Assembly (NCBI RefSeq): GCF_023343835.1
Contig: NC_064437.1
Location: forward strand, 4,602,001-4,666,000
DNA: 64,000 bases
Source of the DNA: Lagopus muta
Taxonomy: Eukaryota > Chordata > Aves > Galliformes > Phasianidae
Direction of reading: 5' to 3'
The notes below the pieces were generated by a model. The model made no database searches. It saw only the letters and a list, made by a program, of their open reading frames with translations, and was not told where the DNA came from. A program made the position numbers and the translations under genes. Each line of letters begins with the position of its first letter. The first letter of the stretch is position 1. Below, one piece after another: positions 1 to 13,312 of this stretch.

Positions 1-3000
1 AAAAGTTTCAGTTCAAGCTTGTTCATATTATGCTGAAGTAAATTATTGCTGAAAACTTCTTTCAAAGAGTTCCTTTTTGATTGAGTCTTGTTTTTAAGAT
101 GAGCAAAAGCTTTAAATGTGAGCTATTTCATCGTTTGTGAGCAATAAACAACAGACTGAATAGAAAAGCAGGGACCATAGGTCATTCCCACTGGTGTAAG
201 AGAAATGCTATGGTGTTTTCTTCCAACTGCAGAATATCTTTTCCTAACTATTGTTGCATATATCTTCTGTCCACCACAGATACCTAAACAGGGGTTTCTC
301 AGCACCATACAAAGGTTTTCTTGCATTCACAGGTACCCACAGCCCCACTTGGCACTTGCACAAATCAGGCTAGCCAATGCAAAGCAGCCATGGCAGCCTG
401 CTGCATGGCCTGGCAGCTGCGAGGCACTTCAGGACCATGAGAAATCTTTTCCTAAGGCTTAACTCCTTTTACTGGAACTGTTTGCCATTCAGATCTCATT
501 TTATTCTCTCTAAAACAAGACTGGTTTGCTCATGATGGACAGTGTCTCAGAACACAAGGGTTCCAAGTGCAGACAGCATGTAGATCAGCATAACTGCAGC
601 AAGCCACAGGACCAGAGTGCTGTGCACTTATGTCTGTGCAGCAGAACTACTCAGCACAAGTGATTCATTGAGAAACCTCCTTTTTTTTTTCCTGACATGG
701 CTCCAGAGAGGTGCCTGAATATGGTGATAAGGAGCTGAGAGAACCAGACGTGCTCAGATGCCTTCAGTTCACCTAAAGATGCAGAGAAAATCTCCCACAC
801 CCAACGTCTTTGGGACCCTTCCAGTCATGCCTCCCCCCTCTGACCATCTTCTGGCTCCTCAGATCTTGCTGTTCTCCTAAACATCCCCCTCCACCTCTTC
901 TTTCTCCAGAACAGTCCTCTTTCCTTGTTCTCTTTCCTCCCGGAGGTTCCTGGGGAAGAGGCCACAGATGACACAGTGTGTATGGCTCAGCCATGCTGAG
1001 TCCTCAGCTGGGACTCACACTGCTGTCAGCTGCACATCTTCCTTTCTCAGAGACCCTCTGGATCCTTTCTGACAAAGATTTTACCCCACACAACAGCCAC
1101 AACTCTCCCACAGTGGCTGTTTCTAACAGGCCTGAGCTCCAGCACGCAAGTGCTCTAGCACACAGCACATCATTTCCAGGCTCCACCACAGCATCAGGCT
1201 TAATGAAACACTTAATTAACAGACCTTAGTACCCTGGATTTCCAAACAAGACAAATGTATGTCCTGCATCAGAGCCTGGCTGTGCAATCCTTCCTCTGCT
1301 CCTGGGGACAGATAAAACCAACAGGCTGAGAAGCAGAGAGGCTACAGAAAGCATGCTTATTGATAGGAGTGAGGCTACGCTGGTAACGTGTGCTGCTAGC
1401 ATAAGAAACATCTGCATACGGCATCCAAACAGCTGCTTGGCCTCTGAGAAGCAAAGAACAAACCTACAAAAGCTTTCTGAGACCTAACTTGAGTGCATCC
1501 AGAGAGATGAGCCCCAAAATGCTGGGGGAAAAGGCAATGCGGGCAAAATCTCAGGAAGTGTCCCTGTCAAAATTAATAGTTCAGCTCATGCTATGGCTCT
1601 AAGGTCCACATGGTATACTTTCTTTTAGGAGGGCCTTGTAAAAGTCTCTGCGCTATGTTTTGCAGAGGCAGACCTAAGCATTAGTCTAAGAGCTAGAATA
1701 GGAAATACTGAAATCACTGAATTCTTGATTCAAGTTGTGTCAAGCAGAACAGGGAGATCTGGCTGGAAGAGAAGGTCTGGGATGCCTGAATGTGAGCAAC
1801 AGACACAGACAAGGAGGCACCACTGAAATTGCGGCTCCTGCCTCTGTTTCCACTTTCAGATCAAATCAGGGAGCACACCAGCAGCTCTCTCCTGGCGCCA
1901 GGGTGAGAGACCAGACACCTAGAGAGCTCTCTAAATTCTTACCTTGCAGAAAATGTAGCGTATTCTCAGCCAAAGAATGAGCACATCAAACCATGTTGGT
2001 AGCATGCAGCTTTCACCTCATTGATGTCACATAGCAGCGCTGGGATTTTGCAGTACTGACCATTTGTCTTGTACTGAATGACTTGTCCAGAAGTCAGATG
2101 CACGTTGTTTCTCCTCCCAGCCTGCCAGCCACAAAACACTCACCAGCTTTTGTTTACACCACAAATTTAAGATCTACCTGCAAGAAATAAAGAGGCTCCA
2201 GCATGACAAGCATGCAGAACAAGAGCAGGAGAGCTTAGGGCTGTCACCACTGTCTGTAAATCTCTCTGGTAGCTGGGAATTTGTGAGGTGAAAGGTTTCC
2301 AGCACTGATCTGCTGTTATCTGAAACGGACTGTGCGCCTCTCAGGATTTATTTTTTTTATCAAATCTGTAAAGCACAACAGTTTCAGTCAGAACTCTTTC
2401 AGGGTGGAGTGGAAAACAAGAAACGATTGCTGGAGAGTATCTGGTGTTGATCACAAGGAGAATAAGTACTACTTGCTCCGAGAAAACAAGATATTTTCCA
2501 CTAACCTCTTCTGCTTTCTCAGCAAATTTTTCTGTTTTCTCTGCAGCCCTCCTCTAGCCAGTAAATTCAATATCTTGTGAGATCTTGAGAGAACAAAGTG
2601 AGCATTAGACAGACAAACAAGGAAGGGGTCAATTATTGTATTAAAATCCCCAAGTGCATTGTTTTAGCACAGATTTCACATTTGCTTGTGCATGCTTTTA
2701 AGTGATTCCTTATTTTGTACCTTATAAATGGGCACCAGATGCCAGAGAGAATGATTGAAATTGCAGTGAAATCTGAGATCAAGTAAGTTTTAGCCTTACC
2801 TAAGCCTGCTTACAAAATATCCCATAGGCTTTTCCCCTTGAAGGTTTAACAACAAACAAGCATCTCTCCTGATTTGTCACCTGCACAGGACCTGCAAAGC
2901 CCAGACTTTGCCACTCACGGTCGCTCCCTCCAGAGGCACTGAAGGTCTGGAATTATATTCATCCTAAAATCACGAGTTGGCTTGGCTTTCCCAAACCCAA

Positions 3001-5887
3001 ACACCCAACAGCTGTAGAAATGGCATCCCATCAATTGCTGACTGCCAATTTTCAGTGTTCCTGCTCACGTCCATCCGCCTCCTCCTGCCACGCCGCAGTG
3101 CATCAGCGGTGCAGTGAGGAGGTAGGGCAGAACCTGGCTTGCTCTCCATGTGTGTGGGCCAGTAGCCAAGCGGCTCCACTTAACAAGCTGGCCCCAGATC
3201 CACCTTTCATGTCGAAACATGGAGAGAATTAGGAAACTTTTTAAATTAAATAATTCTACATTGATACTCTTCTGTTGGGCTTTTTTTTTCTTCCCTTTCT
3301 TCTCTTGAAAACTTTTTTTTTTCAAATTTTTAATTAGAAACATTTTATTTCTCTCCTTTTACAGCCCTCCTGGACTGAGTTAGTTGGATCAAAGAGCAGC
3401 AAGTCCTACACAAGTAAGACCATGTTAAGTTACTCAGTCTTTTTACAAACTATCTGGCTGCTGCCAGTGTAGCTAAAAGATATCAGCCACCATATGAACT
3501 GCAGAAAGACTGCAAGCCTTTCAACAGACATTGCTTTCTAAGTAAAAAAACTCCTTTTAAATATAACCTGTTGCCCCAAACTAACCTCAGGCTCTCTCAA
3601 AGCATATTCCTAACCATGTTTTTAACCATATTGGAACCAGTCTTCTTTACTGCCATGCCACAGGCATCCAAGCCAAGCCCTTACACAGCTTCCTAGATGG
3701 TGTAACTTGTGTCGTGCTGTAAAGGACCACTGATGTCCCCACTACAGAATGTCAGAGGAGTTTCATTTTCCCACCCACTGGACTGACAGAAATGACAGAA
3801 CTGGGCATACCCATCGTTTGTTTTGCACACTTTGAACTGCAAGATGCCTGCCAGGTTTTTTTTTGTCAGTTTGGCTGATCCTAAAGATGCATTCCAGCCA
3901 TAGCACACCCTAAAGAACAGCAGCCCCCAGTAACTGAGGGAGCACCCGTCTGGTCCCACTACTGTATCCTACTGATGGAGAAAGCCACACTTTGCATTAT
4001 GTTATTCTAAGCTGAAAGAACCAGTGGCAAACCACCACCATGTGTGGAGTTCCCTTAGGGCAATGGGACATGTCTTAGCTTATCTCCAGCAGCCAAGGAA
4101 ACAGACAGAAGAAATGGCATACAGGCATCAAACTCCCAATACCAGCATTGACCTACGAGTGCCATGGCAGAAATTTCTTCTTGTTCCTCGTGGAAAATGG
4201 TAAGTTAAAGGAAGTAGCAGAAAAAGACAAGAGAAAGAAAAAATGAGAAGCCGCTGGATGGCAGAGCTGTGACACAGCAATGAGTGACTGCAATGTGATG
4301 AACTACCACACACCCAGTTCCCCCAGTCCACATGCATGCTGGTGTCTCTGGGGGACCATTTGTTAACTCTAGGATGGTGTTCCCACGAGTTAAAGAGAAA
4401 AACACTAACTATTTTCCATTTGTTGTGGGTTGTCACGAGGTCGGAATCTACCAGCAGCAAGTTACTGCTGGGCAGCTGACAAATGCTGGCTTGTGTGTCA
4501 GCCCCTCTAGATCAGAAGCTAAGCTGAGTCCTTTTCCATTTTAAGTCATCAGAATTTCTCTGAGCTCTTACATCCTCAGTAACACTGCATCTTAACTGTG
4601 AAGCACTGCGGATTGCCTAAGTTAGTTAGACACCTGGCTTTAGATTGAACTCAAGCGAATATAGTCTTAAAATTTGGGCTTTGCCCTTTGAAAATCCTGC
4701 TCCACATTTTGCTATATATTTGAACAGTGCAGAGGCACAGGAAATACACGTGGAAAGTCACTTGTGCAATTTCTCACTAAGACTCTAAGGCCCTATTCAA
4801 TAACCTCTCCTTTCAGAAATGTTTGTGTGCTGCTGACTGACCAGGAATAGTTGTCTGCATCAAACCCTGATCGGTTGGAAACTTTGCTCTTCCTACATAT
4901 ATGACAAAATAACTTCCACAACTGAAGCTGCTGAGGGCCAAACCTGTCAATGGGAGCTTAACATTTGCTTCATTTATACCCTCATATGGCCCTAAAAGAA
5001 CAGTACATACTTTATAATTAAAAGTCAAACTCTTCATTGTTGCATAAAGTATTTTCTCTCAGAGCTGGAAAACTATGCCCTCCACAGCACCTCAGCTCCT
5101 GTATGCTATACGGAACTCTTCCAGGCCATGCTCTCCTCCCTGCTGGGTGCTGAGCTCACTTTGTCAGCCTACAATTTTGCATAGGAGAGTGATGAATTTA
5201 CTACTTGATCGTATCACCATTTGAATTCCACTCCCAATTAAAAGATCTCTTCTGCTTCAGTGAGGACTTCACAGGATCAAACTCTTCCACCGCTTTGATG
5301 ACTTTCAGTAATTTGCACCACCAGAAGCTGTTCAAAATAGAAAATGTTCTTGGATGACCCAGCAGTAACAAGTCATCACCATACATACAGCCCTTATTCC
5401 AAGACTACACCTCTGATGTGCCGGTAGAATTTGGCATTTCAATCTACTGTGTAAAACATTTGGACTCTCTGGAATTCAGAACATTTCACTTCCAAGTTCA
5501 GCCTCATTTGCTGGCAATGGGTAGCCTCACTATGTCAACCAATCTGTTTAATTCCGACAGGCCTATCCCATATCCAGTCTTCTGGAATGTTTATAAGCAC
5601 CCTTGGGATGCTTGTTGCAGACAGAACATCTGAAATTCAGGTCTTACACTGGAATTTGGAAACGGAAGAACATGTCATTATAGCTGTGCGGATGCACTTT
5701 AAACTACCCACTGGTCAAAATACTACGGGTGAACGTTTTTCGCCAGGTTTCTAACATGGATTTTACTGCCTTCTTAACATTCACAATACCACAGCTGGAC
5801 TGATACCAGCTAAGTTGGACCACCTGAAGTTACTGCCAATGTATCTACATCTGATGATGTGCACAGCCATTACTGCTGCCACATCTT
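1..5887. other. Gene-free flank, left end
   Basis: I see no gene here. Open frames are all short (about 110 codons or fewer), differ between strands and show no recognisable domain. There is a run of ten T at 681-690 and a T/pyrimidine-rich patch at about 3281-3326. No CpG island, RNA gene or intact mobile element is visible. The stretch reads as ordinary intergenic DNA upstream of USP24. Confidence 0.7.
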
Positions 5888-6082
5888 AGAATCATAGAAT
5901 CATTAAGGCTCCAAGAAATCACTAAGACCCCCAACCCCAGCCTACCCCACCATGCCCACCAGCCACGTCCCTCTGCGCCACATCTCCACAGTTCCCGAAC
6001 ACCTCCAGGGACAGCGACTCCATCATCACTCTGGGCAGCCTGTGCCAATGTCTGACTGCTCTTTCTGAGAAAAAAATTTGCT
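5888..6082 (-). mobile_element. CR1 LINE fragment, antisense
   Basis: The + strand begins with the reverse complement of the CR1 3' terminus (AGAATCATAGAATC). It continues into the reverse complement of the conserved 3' CR1 segment, with the 'acctccagggacagcgactc' and 'ctctgggcagcctgtgcca' blocks. The copy is 5'-truncated, as most CR1 copies are, and it carries many substitutions. The inner boundary is approximate. Confidence 0.88.
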
Positions 6083-8582
6083 GTGGTCAGATTGCCAATG
6101 ACTATAATTCTGCTGCAAATCAGACACTGCAAACAAATCTACTCTGGCTAGCCAAAGCCCCCCACCAGTCATATAACTGGGGCCAGAGAGGTTATCAGCA
6201 AGTAGGCGGGTTCCTGTGGCAGCAGGCTGCTAAGGGGCAGTGGAACAGTCCTTGCAGATCCATTTGCCTACATGGAGCCCTGGGAAGCCAGGCAGGCTGG
6301 GAAAAGGACAGGATAAAAGCATATTGTGACAGGCTTTTGAATAGACTGAAAGAGAACGGGGTCCAAACAGCCGCAGGCAAGGAAGCTGCAGCACGGATGA
6401 GTGAGCGGATCTGGACAAAGGTAAACACAGAGCAGTAAATAATGCAGTGCACAAGGACACATCAGAGACAAGCACTCAACACAAAACACAGTTCCCACAA
6501 ATCTGCACACAAGCTAACACGAAGGAAAATAAGGGTCTGTAACTCTGTAACACTGAGTGGTGGTGGCAGCAGGAAAGGAGAGGCTGCAGTCGGACTTGCT
6601 GCTCCTGCCCAGACCTGCAGTGCAGCTGCATTCAGACTCACAGCATCCCCACTTTTCCGGTCTCGGCCTCCCAAGCCCACAGGCAGCCCCTCACAGCGAC
6701 CTGCCAGACCTTTGCTGTCCAAACTTTTTTCCCTTGAACAGCCTGATAAGGGGCCAACCTGTGCAGTAGCTTCTCACCAGGCCCTGGAGGGAGAATACAA
6801 TGAGCTATAAAGCCGATTGCACTTGTTCCCCGAGGCGGCTTTTGAACTCTGCGCAGAGAGGCTGGAATGCCCCCTTCCACTTAGCAGAACAAAGGGCAGC
6901 CAACCTGCCGGGTTTTCAACCTGAAAGTTAAACACGAATGTGATTAATGTGCAGCTTTGAATTTTGCGTATTATTGAATTGTGTACATTACTCCAGGCTT
7001 GGAGCCTTTTTTCCCCTTTTATACTGCAACACAAATGTATGTTCCGTTTGGGAGGGGTGCAGAGAAGAGAACACCAGGCAAAAGTATTTCCATATGTATT
7101 TCCCACATTCTCTGCCTGAAGGACTTGAGCGAGCTGGGATTTATACTGTGTTCCACTGACCCTGAAAAAAACAACTTAAAACAGATTTAGAGAAGATTCG
7201 CTGGAGCTCGTTGCAATTGAAATGCTGGATAGTTATATGACAGCCTCCAGGAGTCCTTCCAGATTCTCCCTTTCCTATGAATCTGCTAAAGCTCCAGAAG
7301 ATTATCAGAGTTAAGCTAATGTGCAGGATGCTGGGTTGGAGGCGATGGGTTGCCCCTGGTAAGAGTCATGGACATGATCATCTCTTGTAACCAGTGCTCT
7401 GACTCAAAGAGTGAGTCCTTGATCCCATTTCAGTCATAATCCTCAATAGCAGACAGCAAGCTGGACCGCATCGCTCCTGTGTGATCTGCCTGGCTTCAGT
7501 GAGATGCTGCATGAGCAGAAGAGCGTCCTGCATTTTACTACTGGAGAAATATTCAATTTATTTTTAGAAATGGTTAATTAACACCATTTGTGACATCCGA
7601 GGGACAAATTCTTCCTTATTCTCTCAAAGGCTTAGGATAAATCTTACGATTTACGACAGCATAAAACAAAATTAACAGAGGTGCTGAGAAATACTTGACG
7701 TTTTTATTTAGGGAATATGGTTCTTCTTTTCCATCATCATAATGTCCAGCCTGAGCTGGCCTTTCATGAGATGCCTCTCACTGGGCTGAGCAGGGAGAAT
7801 CTGGAAGAAGTGAGAGAGGATACAAAGATTTCTCTATATCCAAAGCTCAGATCTAGGCGGCTTCTCAGTTTTGCACACAAAATAGCATCTTGAATTTCAT
7901 TTGCTTGTGGAGCTGAGCAGAGCTATTGCAAAAGGAGAGCTCTGCCTCCAGAAAGTTTCTGGCTCAGGAGGACGACTTGATCTTTGTTCTGAAAAGGAAT
8001 ATGGCCTCCGTTACATCGGGACACTTGTGAATCTGTGCCTCCTGTGCTTTAAACATTATTAACCCTGTGATTTAAGGACATACAGATGGTTTTACTCTAA
8101 CAGCACTAATGTCTTTCTTGGCTTGACAAAGATTGTTATAGAGTAATTTTTCTTCGGTTTTTTGCCTCTCAATCAAACTATCTAGATAGTGCATATGGTA
8201 CTATAAAAGGAACTCTGAGACCTGTTATATGTCCAGTACTAATTTGGCTAGAATCTTGAAATATTTATATGAATACTGACCAGTTAGAAGATCATATCAT
8301 TGATTCATGGCCTGAGATCAGTCCTGCAACATCATCCTCAGCCTGAAATCTGGCACATGTTGTGTGCTCACAAGGAGCATAAGGAATCCAACTGAAGTTC
8401 TGATCCCTTAAATGCAAAGACTAAACCCACTGCTTATCCAGCTCACCTTGGTGCAAAGCAGATGCAAGCCAGACAAAGCATAACAAACACAGTTCTGTCA
8501 AACAAGTGAAAACACACAGCATGGTGCTTTATCCTGGCTATGCAATTTATGCTCGGGCCAGGAGTGTGAATGAGCTTTGAGC

Positions 8583-8623
8583 AAGGGACTGGGCTGAATG
8601 ACCCCAAAATTCTGTGATCCTAA
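8583..8623 (+). mobile_element. Possible CR1 3'-end remnant
   Basis: About 40 bases resemble the CR1 3' terminus: a 'gggactgggctgaatgacc' block followed by 'attctgtgatcctaa'. Both parts are diverged, and nothing upstream extends the match clearly. It is most likely an old, decayed insertion. Confidence 0.5.
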
Positions 8624-11600
8624 ATCCAGCTGTAACTTTAAATGCTGCAGGCACATTATGACTTTCCATGCCTGAAATCTGCCATAATGAAGTTACTCCT
8701 CCAGATTAAAAAAAATGCTGAAATATCGACCCTGTTGAGAAAAGAGTGTAATATGGGACCTGTACAGTGCTGTGCTCTGTTTGGCTGTGACAGCACTGCT
8801 CTGGCACCAGGTGCTCCAAATCGTAGCTTGACAAAGCAGCTTTCTGGGGAATTCTTAATTCTACCACATATCAACACAGCAGAAATCTAAAACACACTTT
8901 GGTCCAGCCTCCTAGAATCAAAAAAAAGCTCCGATGCTTGTGACCCTCCTAAGACCACAGAAATGCCCTTTGCTGGGGACAACAGCATCACTTCTATTGC
9001 CTGCTACTGAGAAGGCCTGACCTGCTCCTGAACTCATTCCAGAGATATTTCAATAAATCTGCAGTTTCCCCGTAAGCCCAAAAGTCTTTGGTTTGGACAT
9101 CCCTGTTTAGCATGGACTAAACCTCTCCCAATCTTCTTTTGGCATAGCCAGCCCTCCCCCTGCCTCTTAATTAAACATAACAGGAAAAAGAACAGAAATC
9201 CTGACAGGACTGACCGAGTGGCCTCCTTTCTGTGTGCTCCTGTGGCTCCACTCTGGGAGGCTGACCCAGGGCACAGCTCTGCCCTTCCACGTCTATTTTC
9301 CAGTGGAAGCGTTTTTTCCCTCACATAGATTTATTCAGACTCCAAACTTCATATTCATCAAAACTGTCATGGAACATTTGCAAGATGGGAAGACGTTGTG
9401 GGTCCAATCAGCGCGGGTGTCACAAACAATTAGCTACTGCAGAATGATCCCAATTAGTAAACACCCTGCTAACAGGCTACCTCCCCAAGGATGCTGATTG
9501 CCTGTGACAGTGCTTTTTTCAGAACCTGGAAAACTACAACTCAGGCCTCTGTGGGCCAGCTTCTGACAAATACCTCGTTAACACTACAAAAGAATATACA
9601 CATGAATAATTAAAAATAGATGGGAGTAGAAATGCAGAGTACATTTAGCTTTGTCACCCAAAACCTTTATAACAAGACCTACTTCTCATCCGGATTAAAA
9701 AGGAAATTCTGCTCTCTGTCTTGGCTTGTACAAGCCACTCACGTTTTGAAGCTTTGCTCTAGGCCTTTGGAACTAAATAAAGACTTCAATATAAACTCCC
9801 CCTTCCACTTTCTCCTTTATTCTCTCCTTTTCTGTTCTGTTCTGTTAAAGAGTTGCCTGAAGGACCAAGTTCAGTCAGTATCTGAAACCTGGCTGCTTAC
9901 TGTTTGCTTAAGGCATGTTGCCTTAACGTGTGCCATTATGTAGGAGAACAGCCTTTAACAATTACAGAGCTATCTTTATGGATAGAATTATATGCAGGCA
10001 GAAATCTAAGCTTTTCTGTTGTTGTTAAGTAACTTTTTGACCATCCAGTTCTCTCCTGAAATGGACTGGAGAGCAATCAGTCACTCCTCTGCACCCTGAT
10101 TTACTACCAAATCAAGAGATAGCAAGCCAGAGCTGGTGTAACCCAGGAACAACGTCAGTGCAGGCAGTGGAGCGGCACAGAGACTGAAGAGAGGAAGAAC
10201 AGAATTCTGCTTCCCACCACGATGCTGCAGTATAAAATTATGCTATGAACCAAGTGCTTGGATTAAGAGATTTCAACCAAGAGGTTTTCTCACTGGGATA
10301 ACCTCCTACTGGTGCTACAGCCAATAAAGCAATGGTTACAGTCTGATCAACCTTGTCCGCCCTTTGACGAACCTTCATTCTGAATGCTCTAATTCTCAAG
10401 TCATTCATCCACACTGCTATCAGCAGATACTCCGGTAGACCAGGCTGCTAAATGCCACCATAAGAAAATGTCAAAAGCCATACCTTGAGCAAAATGCATC
10501 AAACAGTAGCAGTAAGTTGCGATTTCCTCACTACTGGTAGCTGAGATGGGCACAGTCAGCATTTAACACACACCATGTGGACATCAGATGGGAAATCCTT
10601 CAGAAGCAACAAGCCAAGCTCACGGATGAGGGAATGTTTCAGGTTTAGCCCTTGCATTGTCACAATGCTGACTGTGTTTTCCAGTGCTGGAGGTGGAAGC
10701 TCACCCAGAGTGGGTGGGAATGATGAACAAAGTACTCCTGTTCTCCAACCAGGTGGTCAGAGCTTTACTGGATGTGAATTGGACAGAGAAATACACAGCT
10801 GAGCCACGTACGTTCCTTCCTGAACTGAACACTATGCGAGTGACCTGCATGCATGGAAGTCTCCAGGTACAGAAGCTTAGCGCAGGCAATGCATTAGTGG
10901 CAAAGTCATCATATTTGGACCCCTTGAATCATGAGTGCTCAGCTTTCTGAAGGAAAACCTTGTACCGAACCACACCTGGTTGGCCTAAACACTATTCACA
11001 TCTATCACAGGATAGGGTAATTCCTCCTTCTGTGGGACTATTGGGCAAAATCTCATGACCTGCTTGCAGTGAAACCTTAGCCACAGTCCACAGAGCCCAA
11101 TTATACAGAGGTAGAAAGACTGATGTGGTCATCAAGGCTGCCTTCCAGCCAGCAGTCTTTCTCTCAAGCAATGGGTTTAGGGCCACCCTCCATTTCCCTA
11201 CAAGTATGCCAGCTCCCCACACCGCCCAGCAACCCTCTGTACCTCTGTGATTTTGGCAGGCTCCTACATAACCTCACTCCTCCAACAGCCTGGGGTAAGC
11301 AGACTTCCCTCTTTAAATGGATCTACTTCTCCCTACATATTTACTTATCTCTCTTACTTTCAACTCTCATTTCAACCCAATTGATAAGTAGATACTCTGC
11401 AATAAATTCTACCCCAGTACATCCTCAGTAAGAATAAGCTGTCAGGCATGATGGATGTCACTGGAGCTTTGCCACTGACCCCAGTTACAGTCTGGTCCAA
11501 TGCCGTGACTTCAGCTGTTGGCCTGTGGAACGCACCTGACTATGCAAACCCAAACTACACACAGTTTGCTTTGCTGTCTCTCACAATAAAGTCTCCAGGA

Positions 11601-12598
11601 TTCCTCCTTCCTAAAAAATTTTGCCTTCAGATGGTTTTTCCAGGTAGAAAAAAAAAAATTCCTAAGTGACTTTCATTATTGTTACCCATATGAAGTTACC
11701 AACCTTCATAGTTTCTACCATATTTCACAAGCAGGTACTCATTAAGTTCTGTGAAATTACTGCCTCTAAAAAATTCATCATAAATTCTCTTTTCTGCCCT
11801 GGTAACGCACAGAAGGAGCCCTGAGTAAAGCAGATAACACCAATAGCTGGTATAAAATCTGTGTGATCAGAGCCAGACATCACTTGTCATCTCTACTAAT
11901 CCACATGACTGAGTTCCTATCCAAGACAAACCAAACAATTTCAGAGGGAGTGCAAGATCGTATAAGGCCTGGTATCAAACGCTTTATTAGGCCCAAACTA
12001 CAGTATATCTCATTAAATCCCTTTGTCCAATAATTTTGCCTTCTCATGATCAAGGATGAAATTGCCTAACTACTTCCCTTCCAGATTCTCCCCCAAGGAC
12101 AATACCCTGTGGTTTGGAGCAATTTGAGTCTCAGTCCAATAATTTGTTTCACTTTTCTCTCATCCTGGTGGTCCATACTAAATCCTAACTTTCTCCTCTG
12201 CTTTGTTATTCCTTTCTTCCTAATCCACCACTGCCCAGCACCCACAGCTTTGCCATTCTTTTTTCTTTTTCTTCATCTTTAGACTACACAGACATCAGGA
12301 CAAAATGTGAGCAAAGATGTGCAATCTGCCATTTCACTTACACAATTGTTAATGGTGGCACTGCTTTTCTGCCAGGGGTTTGCTATCCAACTCCCTCTTT
12401 CCAAAGGAGGTTAAAAAGACTGTGAATGGCTGTCTTGGTTGAAGAGACTGTTTAGGCCTCTGTAAAACTGCAAGGGATACAGACACTTGTGAATTTGGGT
12501 GGAAAAGCAGGCTGGCTTTCTCTCACAGGAAGAGCTTAGCACACCACACTGAAGACAGAGAATCTGGGCCTTTTTTAAAGAGGGACATTGTTCTATTT

Positions 12599-13312
12599 CT
12601 AGCACGGACATTGTGTAATACCCAATTGAAGTAAAAGGATTTTGCCCTCAGATATCCAAGAGCAGAAACTGGGAACCATAGAGCCAGCCTTTGTGCCAGC
12701 TAGAGCTAATGGAATGGCCACCCTCCAGCTGTCCTTCCAGCCACAGAAAGATTTATGACCCAAAATCTGAACAGGAATCATCATTGTAACCACTGCTGAT
12801 GCCAGGAGGCATTCATTCCCTGCCTTATCCATCCTGCTTGGCTCATGGATCCCAGTGGTCCTCCTCAACACAGCCGTGCAATTTGTGTGACAGCACTTGG
12901 CTTCTGTGGATGCCATGAATTTTCTGCGTTCCCTACTGTGCATACTCACCAAGGAAGTCCAGATTTGGCTACAGTAATATCTGCTGCCTGTTCCCACAGA
13001 GAGAAATGTTGATTTTATAAGCTCTGATCTCAAACGGATCTCAAACAGCCTGCCTCTGCACCAGAACCAGGCACTGACCCAGTCTGCTGCCCAACAAGCG
13101 CATTCAAATTCAGCCAACTCCAGAAGTGCAGGAACAGCCCAGCCTGCCCTGACCTCACTGGCTGCCTTGTATTGGTAGATTGCAGGCAGAGAAAGCACGC
13201 CTGTAAATTTGACTTGAGAGATGATGAGAGATGAGGGAATTGCACCCTCAGAAGGACAGCAGGCTCTAACTGCCTTCCCCACTGCAGACCTGATGTTTGC
13301 TTCCAGGGACAA
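12599..13312 (-). other. Long unassigned ORF (237 codons), doubtful as a gene
   Basis: An uninterrupted frame of 237 codons lies on the minus strand. Its translation is rich in Cys, Trp and Ser and has no signal peptide, repeat, membrane-segment pattern or motif that I recognise. Other frames on both strands also stay open for 60-120 codons here. I see no promoter, CpG island or polyadenylation context. I treat it as probably a chance ORF or an exon-like stretch of a noncoding transcript. Only its length makes it worth recording. Confidence 0.15.
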
